From assembly GCA_945903675.1 (NCBI GenBank), contig CAMDOP010000231.1:1-5429 (forward strand): DNA of 5,429 nucleotides, in the 5' to 3' direction. The position numbers and the translations under genes were made by a program. Below the pieces are notes generated by a model. The model made no database searches and was not told the origin of the DNA. It was given only the letters and a program-made list of their open reading frames with translations. Each line of letters begins with the position of its first letter. Positions within the stretch are counted from its first letter, which is position 1. Source of the DNA: Crenothrix polyspora. Lineage in GTDB: Bacteria; Pseudomonadota; Gammaproteobacteria; Methylococcales; Methylomonadaceae. Below, in pieces: positions 1-5,429 of the stretch.

Positions 1-1422
1 ATAGGAACTGCGGATAAATTTGCAATACTTGCATATAGACCTAAGGCTGGCGCAATATTTGGCAGAAAACACTCAGATAACGGAAATGTAACAATAAATG
101 CAAGACCACCAGGTTTGATTATACAAGATGAATTTCATTTAATTTCAGGCCCCTTAGGAACTATTTACGGGGTATATGAAGGGATTATAGAAGAACTATG
201 CACTTATGAAAATGTTAAACCTAAAGTAATCGCATCCACTGCCACAATAAGAGGCGCAAAAGAGCAAGTTAAATCAATATATGCCAGACAAGAAGTACAA
301 TTGTTTCCAAGCCCCGGTTTATTAATGAAAGACTCTTTTTTTGGACGTTATGCCACATCAAATGAGACGAATGAGCTTCTTCCTGGTCGTTTATATTTAG
401 GCATCCATGCTTATGGATATGGCTCATTCCTAACTACACAAGTAAGAACTTTTACTGCGGCCCTGTTTCGTCCTTATTTTTTTGACAATGACAATAAAGA
501 TCCATGGTGGACTCTACTTACCTTTTATAACAGTTTACGCGAACTTGGTGGTGCAAGAACACTTTTCGATTCAGATATTGCGGCTCGACTTAAAAACTAT
601 TTCTATAAATATGGATTTGAGAAAACTAAATATAGATATCTGCATAAAATTGAAGAATTAACAAGCCGTAATGGACAAGCAGAACTGGTTCATATTATGG
701 ACAGGCTGAGCACCGAATGGGACAAAAAGGATGCTGTAGATGTATGCTTAGCCTCAAATATTATTGAAGTAGGTGTAGACATTGATAGGCTCTCTTTAAT
801 GGCTATTATCGGTCAACCAAAATCAACTGCCCAATACATCCAAGTTACTGGTCGAGTTGGAAGAAAATGGTGGGAGAGACCCGGGTTAATCATATCAATG
901 TATAACACAGCAAAAAGTCGAGATAGATCACATTTCGAACAGTTCCATAGTTACCACAGACGCCTTTATGAACAAGTTGAACCGACCACTGCAACTCCTT
1001 TTTCAATACAAGCCTTAGATCGCGCGATGATAAGCGCATTAATAATGTGGGCTAGACAATTCTATGATTCTTCAACGCCAAGTGGTGGGTACCTTGAAGA
1101 ATATCGGAAACACCTAGAAACTGGTTATAAAATATTACACGATCGTTGCTTATTAATCGTTCAAGATCGAAATGAAAAAGTAAGGGTTAGTAAGGAAATG
1201 AGTAAGTTGTACGATCGCTTTTTAGCAAAGTGGGAAAAGAATCCTTTAGCTTGGGAACAGTATCCTCAAAAGAATGATGGGGAGTATCTCATGCTTTGGC
1301 CTGGACAATTTGCCACTGAAACTCAAAAAAGAAAGGGTGAAACCATTCTAAGCAGCATGAGGAATGTTGATTCAAGCGGTTATCTACAAATAACTGACTA
1401 TTACACTTTAGAAGGCCAATGA
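1..1422 (+). CDS. drmA: DrmA-type SF2 helicase of a DISARM system, 5'-truncated by window edge
   Basis: This is the C-terminal 473 residues of an ATP-dependent superfamily 2 helicase. The frame is open from base 1 and the residues before the TTG at 115 are clearly helicase (IGTADKFA at 1-8), so the gene starts outside the window. Visible motifs, numbered from the first codon here: Walker B DEFH at 43-46 within IIQDEFHLISGPLGT, motif III STATI at 79-83, motif V NIIEVGVDID at 253-262, and motif VI QVTGRVGR at 281-288 with the arginine finger. Walker A is not in the window. The GTADKFA and DEFHLISGPLGT blocks, followed by a DUF1998 partner gene, are typical of DrmA. From the family, DrmA forms a DNA-binding complex with DrmB that acts on phage DNA in the cytoplasm. 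The stop is one base before drmB. Family assignment is strong; the exact DISARM subtype is less sure because upstream genes are not visible. Confidence 0.93.
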   Translation: MGTADKFAILAYRPKAGAIFGRKHSDNGNVTINARPPGLIIQDEFHLISGPLGTIYGVYEGIIEELCTYENVKPKVIASTATIRGAKEQVKSIYARQEVQLFPSPGLLMKDSFFGRYATSNETNELLPGRLYLGIHAYGYGSFLTTQVRTFTAALFRPYFFDNDNKDPWWTLLTFYNSLRELGGARTLFDSDIAARLKNYFYKYGFEKTKYRYLHKIEELTSRNGQAELVHIMDRLSTEWDKKDAVDVCLASNIIEVGVDIDRLSLMAIIGQPKSTAQYIQVTGRVGRKWWERPGLIISMYNTAKSRDRSHFEQFHSYHRRLYEQVEPTTATPFSIQALDRAMISALIMWARQFYDSSTPSGGYLEEYRKHLETGYKILHDRCLLIVQDRNEKVRVSKEMSKLYDRFLAKWEKNPLAWEQYPQKNDGEYLMLWPGQFATETQKRKGETILSSMRNVDSSGYLQITDYYTLEGQ

Positions 1423-1423
1423 A

Positions 1424-3316
1424 ATGGGTAGTGAAGTTAGAATTAGTCAATTATTATCTCCATTTGCACCTGGCAGTATTTACACTGATAAGTACGGCAT
1501 ACCAAACATTATCTGCGGACTAGATTATTGGTTTGTTAAACAAGAAAACGGTAGACTTGAAGAGATACCAGAAGCGATAAGCATTAACCTTATTGTCGAA
1601 CCAAGGTTAACAAATATATTAAAAGTCTCCACATTAAGGCAACCGCCTAAATACATATTTGATAAAGATAATATCAAATTATCAGGGCTCAAAATACATA
1701 CACACCGTTTTCCAAGATGGTACGTCAATAACACTAGTGGAGATTTAAGACGCTTTAACCTCGAAAGTAAAAAAATCGAAAAAGGTGCTTGGCGTCCTGT
1801 TCGTTTTATTGCAGTTTGTGAGGCAGGTCATATATCAGATTTTCCATGGAAAGAATGGTTAAGCTGTACTTGCAACAACGATATGGGGCTCAAATTAAAT
1901 GATGCTGGGGGGGTGGATTTAACTTCAATAAAAATCTCATGCAAAAATTGCAATAAATGGAAATCCTTAGCAGGTGCAACATTTATAAATCTAGAAAACG
2001 GTGAATCAGGCTTACTAAAGGCAGGTATTAACTGTTCTGGTCAAAGACCTTGGCTGGGCGAAAACTGTATCAATGAATATTGCGAAAAACCTCTCGCGGC
2101 TGTTTTAATCAACCAATCAAATATCTATTTTGCAAAAACAATATCCTCCATTTTTTTACCCGATTTAGACGCAGATCCTCTCACGAAAAAAATACAAGAT
2201 ATCATAACTAACTCAGAAAAATTATCACCCGCTTCCGTTATGTTCAAATTAGGTTATAAAGAAATGGGGATAGAGATCATCAAACGAATAATCACAGAAG
2301 AATGCGGGGATCTTCCTCTGCCATCTGATGAAACTATTATCGAAGCATTTGAAAATATCGGTAGTGGCCGATCGTCTAGTTCTCCATCACCCATCCCATT
2401 AACGAATGACTCTGTACTTCTGGCTTTCAGACGTACAGAATACAATATTTTACGTAACTCAATTACGGAAGGTATCAGCAATGAACTTTGTGTTATCTCT
2501 TCAGATGTCCCTTCCTCCCTACAAAAATTTTTCACTAAGGTGAACTTAATTGAAAAATTACGAGAAACAAGAGTTTTTTATGGTTTTGATCGTCTCATAC
2601 GATCCGAAAATCCGCTTGAGGGAATGCCAGAAGTAGCCATAAAACAATTATTTATGAAAACACCTGGTTCAGAAACATGGTTACCTGCAGTTAAAAACTA
2701 TGGTGAAGGAGTTTACCTTGAACTTTCAGAGCTTACAATTCAAAAGTGGTTACAAAATAATAGTGAATGGTTACAAAAGAGATATACAAAAAATTTTGTA
2801 GATAGAATGTCCCTTGAAACAATGCTTTTACCGCCCAGCAGCAATGTGGACTGGAAATGGGCATCTCGTTACCAGCTAGTTCACACCCTTTCACATATTC
2901 TAATTAATCAATTGATATATGAATGTGGTTACTCATCAGCCTCACTTAGAGAAAGATTATTTGTCTCATCTGATGAACAAGCACCAATGGCGGGCATATT
3001 AATTTATACTGCATCTGGAGATTCAGACGGCAGTCTCGGCGGCCTTGTTAGAATGGGTCGTCCTGAATTATTTGAAAATACTGTTAAAAAAGCAATCAAT
3101 AAAAGTTCATGGTGCTCAGCTGACCCAGTATGCTCAGAAAATCTTGGAGGGGGTGGTTCAAGATTAATAAATATGGCAGCATGTCATGCGTGTACATTAT
3201 TGCCAGAAACAACTTGTGAAACAATCAATAATGGATTGGATAGAGCCTCTATTATTGGGACACCAACTGATCATGAAAGGGGATTCTTTTCCGAACTATT
3301 AAAATATTTTAATTAA
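1424..3316 (+). CDS. drmB: DrmB, DUF1998-family partner of the DISARM helicase
   Basis: The protein has 630 residues and looks complete. The ATG follows the drmA stop (TGA, 1420-1422) by one base. A GAAGG ribosome-binding site lies at 1411-1415 inside the end of drmA, so translation is probably coupled. The N-terminus (VRISQLLSPFAPGSIYTD) is the usual DrmB opening. A cysteine-rich middle part suggests zinc-ribbon folds: C132 in AVCEAGH with H136, then C148, C150, C173, C176, C204, C215 and C220. The DUF1998 domain is C-terminal, roughly 485-615, starting near YQLVHTLSHILINQ. It carries a four-cysteine cluster of C564, C570, C587/C590 (CHAC) and C598 after a GGGGS loop. No catalytic nuclease motif is seen. 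From the family, DrmB binds DrmA and is required for DISARM defence, with no known enzymatic activity of its own. The gene contains a run of seven G (1907-1913), unusual in such AT-rich DNA; the frame is intact across it. Confidence 0.94.
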   Translation: MGSEVRISQLLSPFAPGSIYTDKYGIPNIICGLDYWFVKQENGRLEEIPEAISINLIVEPRLTNILKVSTLRQPPKYIFDKDNIKLSGLKIHTHRFPRWYVNNTSGDLRRFNLESKKIEKGAWRPVRFIAVCEAGHISDFPWKEWLSCTCNNDMGLKLNDAGGVDLTSIKISCKNCNKWKSLAGATFINLENGESGLLKAGINCSGQRPWLGENCINEYCEKPLAAVLINQSNIYFAKTISSIFLPDLDADPLTKKIQDIITNSEKLSPASVMFKLGYKEMGIEIIKRIITEECGDLPLPSDETIIEAFENIGSGRSSSSPSPIPLTNDSVLLAFRRTEYNILRNSITEGISNELCVISSDVPSSLQKFFTKVNLIEKLRETRVFYGFDRLIRSENPLEGMPEVAIKQLFMKTPGSETWLPAVKNYGEGVYLELSELTIQKWLQNNSEWLQKRYTKNFVDRMSLETMLLPPSSNVDWKWASRYQLVHTLSHILINQLIYECGYSSASLRERLFVSSDEQAPMAGILIYTASGDSDGSLGGLVRMGRPELFENTVKKAINKSSWCSADPVCSENLGGGGSRLINMAACHACTLLPETTCETINNGLDRASIIGTPTDHERGFFSELLKYFN

Positions 3317-3577
3317 CTCTAAATCTACTGATAATGTTGCTGAAGCATTGATTCGAGCAAAAGGTTTTTTGCGAAAGGTGTAACAAATCGGCACCTTTTA
3401 TAAGAAAGACAAATAGCTCGCCGTACCTTGAAGTACACCACATTATTTCTTTAGCAAAGGGTCGTAACGACGAACTGCTTAATGTATTAGCTCTATGTCC
3501 GAAAAGTCATCGCGAGATTCATTGTGGAAACAAGCAATTATGATTTCCCAGAAACTATTGCTGAAATTTTCAAATAA
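3315..3577 (+). pseudogene. Decayed HNH endonuclease, C-terminal domain fragment
   Basis: The stretch after drmB encodes the remains of an HNH (beta-beta-alpha metal) nuclease domain in three successive frames. Bases 3315-3368 read NSKSTDNVAEALIRAKGF. After a run of six T (3365-3370) homology shifts by one base, and 3370-3540 reads 57 residues with CERC, then APFIR, then YLEVHHII, then LNVLALCPKSHREIHCG, ending at TGA 3541-3543. These match the order of zinc-binding CxxC, catalytic LEVHH, conserved Asn, and CPxCH...H in many HNH proteins. The second CxxC reads CPKS, so one zinc ligand is missing. A plausible tail, DFPETIAEIFK and a stop at 3575-3577, lies in a third frame. There is no start codon in the first frame, and an in-frame stop at 3300-3302 lies inside drmB, so the N-terminal part is gone. 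It is almost certainly not functional. Homology was judged by eye; the second frameshift is less certain than the first. Confidence 0.8.
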
Positions 3578-3579
3578 CT

Positions 3580-3608
3580 TTTACACCATAACAGGCGGCG
3601 ACTCTATT
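3580..3608 (+). promoter_or_regulatory. Possible sigma-70-like promoter for the methyltransferase gene
   Basis: TTTACA (3580-3585) is five of six to the -35 consensus. It is followed after 17 bases by TCTATT (3603-3608), four of six to the -10 consensus. It lies between the HNH remnant and the methyltransferase start and would give a short leader. In AT-rich DNA such matches arise by chance, so support is weak. Confidence 0.25.
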
Positions 3609-3642
3609 TATCACAAGAGATACATATCAGCAGTAACCCTAT

Positions 3643-5202
3643 ATGCATAAAAACAATATAAACCCTATAGTTGATTTATTCGCCGGCCCAGGAGGACTTG
3701 GAGAAGGTTTTTCATCATTCAATAATGGCAATGCTTTTAAAATTATAATTTCTGCTGAAATGGAAGCCTCAGCTCATCAAACATTAAAACTTCGATCATT
3801 CTATCGTATCCTTAAAAATCAAAATGATAACCTAATCAGAAGCTACTATCGGTTCTGCAATGGTGAGCAACTAACACCCTATGACGATAAAACTTTTTTT
3901 GCTTGGAATGAAGCTGATAAAGAAGCTAGACGTTTAACATTAGGAGTCGAAACTGATAATCAAGAACTAGACTCGATACTTAAAAAATCAAATATATCAA
4001 TTGATTCGCCTTGGGTTTTAATTGGTGGACCTCCCTGCCAAGCCTACTCTCTGGTAGGTCGATCCAGAAATATTGGAAAAAATAACTATCGCCCTGAAGA
4101 AGATAATAGACACTATCTTTACCGAGAATACCTTCGTATCCTCCAGAAATTTCAACCTGCCATTTTTGTAATGGAAAATGTAAAGGGGATATTATCTGCG
4201 ACCGTCGACAATCAAAAAATTTTTCAGACAATCCTTAAAGATTTATCAAATCCTAGATGTTCAAGTAGTAATATTTTTTCACATGGGTACAAGATCTATT
4301 CATTGTCTGTCCCAACAGTTTATGAAATGGGAATGAATCCTGCTGACATAAATATACAAGATTTCGTTATACGCTCGGAAGAATACGGTATCCCACAAGC
4401 AAGACACAGAGTAATCCTTCTTGGACTAAGAAACGACATAAACATTACCCCCGCCTTATTAAAAAAAGATACTGAAGTTTCTGTTGAAGATGTAATCAGA
4501 GATCTTCCTCGATTACGAAGCAGATTAAGTAAAGATGATGACAGTGCTCAAAAATGGTTTTCCGTAGTCAGGGAGCACTTATTAGAACTACATAAAGAAT
4601 CATCCAAGAAAATCGATCTATACAAACTTGCGCTCACACTGGATGAAAAAAGAAGCGAACTAAAGCCAGAATTAACACCGGGTGGTCTAAGAGTTAACTT
4701 TCAAAACACAGACTCATTACAAAATACAGATCTTGAAAAATGGTATCACGACAATTCATTAAAAGTTTGGCTAAATCATGAGGCTAGAGGTCATATGTCT
4801 AGCGATTTAAGACGATATCTTTATGTAGCTGCATTTGGCCATACCTATGGTCGCTCTCCCAAAGGACATAAAGAGTTCAACCTTGAAGGATTGAGACCAA
4901 ATCATAACAACTGGGAAAGTGGGAAGTTTGAAGACCGATTTCGCGTTCAACTGAGAAACCGCCCCTCAACTACTATAACTAGTCATATTTCTAAAGACGG
5001 ACATTATTTTATACATCCTGATTTAACACAGTGCCGTAGCCTTACCGTCAGAGAAGCAGCAAGATTACAGACATTCCCAGATAATTATTTCTTCCAAGGC
5101 ACACGCACTCAACAATTCCATCAGGTTGGAAACGCAGTACCGCCTTATCTTGCTAAAAAAATAGCTGATATAGTATATAAAATAATCAAACAATTACGCT
5201 AG
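3643..5202 (+). CDS. drmMII: C5-cytosine DNA methyltransferase, DrmMII type
   Basis: The protein (519 residues) transfers a methyl group from S-adenosylmethionine to carbon 5 of cytosine in DNA. All main motifs are intact: motif I DLFAGPGGLGEGF (11-23), motif IV GGPPCQAYS with nucleophile Cys132, motif VI MENV (177-180), motif VIII QARHR (252-256), motif IX RPSTTI (440-445) with VREAARLQTFP (469-479), and motif X QVGNAVPP (494-501). The target-recognition region lies between about 257 and 439 and includes a block NHEARGHM (378-385) followed by DLRRYL. A long insertion of about 100 residues separates motifs I and IV. The ATG is the first possible start after an in-frame TAA at 3634-3636; no clear Shine-Dalgarno lies close to it. 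Next to drmA-drmB, its likely role is marking host DNA as self, as DrmMII does in class 2 DISARM. The target sequence cannot be read from here. A solitary or restriction-linked methyltransferase is the alternative. Confidence 0.92.
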   Translation: MHKNNINPIVDLFAGPGGLGEGFSSFNNGNAFKIIISAEMEASAHQTLKLRSFYRILKNQNDNLIRSYYRFCNGEQLTPYDDKTFFAWNEADKEARRLTLGVETDNQELDSILKKSNISIDSPWVLIGGPPCQAYSLVGRSRNIGKNNYRPEEDNRHYLYREYLRILQKFQPAIFVMENVKGILSATVDNQKIFQTILKDLSNPRCSSSNIFSHGYKIYSLSVPTVYEMGMNPADINIQDFVIRSEEYGIPQARHRVILLGLRNDINITPALLKKDTEVSVEDVIRDLPRLRSRLSKDDDSAQKWFSVVREHLLELHKESSKKIDLYKLALTLDEKRSELKPELTPGGLRVNFQNTDSLQNTDLEKWYHDNSLKVWLNHEARGHMSSDLRRYLYVAAFGHTYGRSPKGHKEFNLEGLRPNHNNWESGKFEDRFRVQLRNRPSTTITSHISKDGHYFIHPDLTQCRSLTVREAARLQTFPDNYFFQGTRTQQFHQVGNAVPPYLAKKIADIVYKIIKQLR

Positions 5203-5261
5203 ATGACAGCAAGAACAAAGATAACTCATGACCCGGGGTTGACCCGCAATATTTCAGGCAT

Positions 5262-5293
5262 AAAAAAAGCCCTAGATTTTACTCTAAGGCTTT
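5262..5293 (-). terminator. Rho-independent terminator of the tRNA transcript
   Basis: On the minus strand an 11-base-pair stem (bases 5283-5293 with 5266-5276, one G-U pair) closes a six-base loop and is followed by a T run (A at 5262-5265 on the plus strand, extending a run of seven A). It begins eight bases past the CCA end of tRNA-Asn, so it ends the tRNA operon. Read on the plus strand the same hairpin is followed only by CATTTATTT, so it may also weakly stop transcription from the methyltransferase gene. Confidence 0.88.
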
Positions 5294-5301
5294 CATTTAT
5301 T

Positions 5302-5377
5302 TGGCTCCCCCGGACGGGCTCGAACCGCCGACCTAATGATTAACAGTCATCCGCTCTACCGACTGAGCTACAGGGGA
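5302..5377 (-). tRNA. tRNA-Asn (anticodon GUU)
   Basis: This is a 76-nucleotide tRNA gene with encoded CCA (5302-5304 on the plus strand) and discriminator G. The acceptor stem TCCCCTG pairs with CGGGGGA through one U-G pair. The T arm (ggcgg, loop ttcgagc, ccgtc) and anticodon arm (gatga, loop ctGTTaa, tcatt) both fold, and the D arm has the usual AGCTCAGTCGGTAGAGC. The anticodon GTT reads asparagine codons. Its 3' end faces the defence genes, the orientation seen when islands integrate at a tRNA 3' end. Confidence 0.96.
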
Positions 5378-5396
5378 TTAAACTTTTGGGTTTCAA

Positions 5397-5429
5397 TGGT
5401 GCGCCCGGAGAGATTCGAACTCCCGACCG
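5397..5429 (-). tRNA. tRNA, 3' part only, probably tRNA-Arg
   Basis: The window ends inside a second minus-strand tRNA gene, 19 bases from tRNA-Asn and so probably in the same transcript, upstream of it. Visible are the CCA end (5397-5399), discriminator A, the 3' acceptor strand CGGGCGC, a complete T arm (gggag, loop ttcgaat, ctctc) and part of the variable loop. The anticodon is outside the window. The implied 5' acceptor strand GCGCCCG is common in gammaproteobacterial tRNA-Arg, which is the basis for the identity; that a tRNA is present is much surer than which one. Confidence 0.8.

Noticed and set aside
115..117. TTG at 115 as the start codon of the helicase gene
   Set aside because: The frame stays open to base 1 and the 38 codons before it are conserved helicase sequence (GTADKFA, then ARPPG), so the true start is outside the window.
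1525..1734. Minus-strand open frame within drmB
   Set aside because: It lies antisense to a well-supported gene and shows no recognisable motif; it is explained by the base composition of drmB.
2254..2535. Minus-strand open frame within drmB
   Set aside because: No family features are seen and it is fully antisense to drmB.
3363..3372. Programmed frameshift at the T6 run rejoining the HNH frames
   Set aside because: There is no start codon for the first frame, a zinc ligand is lost and a second shift follows near 3541. Together these fit decay rather than recoding.
3317..3642. A short intact gene, such as a regulator, between drmB and the methyltransferase
   Set aside because: All frames are broken by stops, and the only protein-like signal is the HNH fragment.
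3980..4231. Minus-strand open frame within the methyltransferase gene
   Set aside because: It is antisense to the conserved motif IV to VI region, whose conservation accounts for the open frame.
5229..5246. TGACCCG repeated at 5229-5235 and 5240-5246 as an operator or attachment core
   Set aside because: Two seven-base copies eleven bases apart could be chance, and no matching copy or nearby integrase is visible to support a role.

Overview
The window is a bacterial chromosomal segment, most likely from a gammaproteobacterium. The evidence for this is the tRNA-Asn(GUU) gene with an encoded CCA end, a second CCA-encoding tRNA next to it, and the gene style; species cannot be told. The protein-coding part is AT-rich. 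It reads as the right-hand end of a defence island of the DISARM type (defence island system associated with restriction-modification), lying against a tRNA cluster.

Layout: bases 1-1422 hold the 3' part of a superfamily 2 helicase gene (drmA) whose 5' end lies outside the window. One base after its stop codon comes a complete DUF1998-family gene (drmB, 1424-3316), so the two are probably translationally coupled. Bases 3317-3642 hold no intact gene. They carry a decayed fragment of an HNH endonuclease C-terminal domain (about 3315-3577) with two apparent frameshifts and one lost zinc-ligand cysteine. Bases 3643-5202 encode a complete C5-cytosine DNA methyltransferase of the drmMII type. Downstream, on the opposite strand, are a strong intrinsic terminator (5262-5293), tRNA-Asn (5302-5377) and the 3' end of another tRNA, probably tRNA-Arg (5397-5429).

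How the parts fit: in class 2 DISARM the methyltransferase marks host DNA as self, and the DrmA-DrmB complex recognises and acts on incoming DNA that lacks the mark. Here the usual phospholipase-D-family gene drmC is not found after drmB. The space between drmB and the methyltransferase holds the HNH debris instead. The locus is therefore either a DISARM variant without drmC in its usual place or one that has undergone a deletion. Genes left of the window (the rest of drmA, possibly drmE, drmC or an integrase) would decide this.
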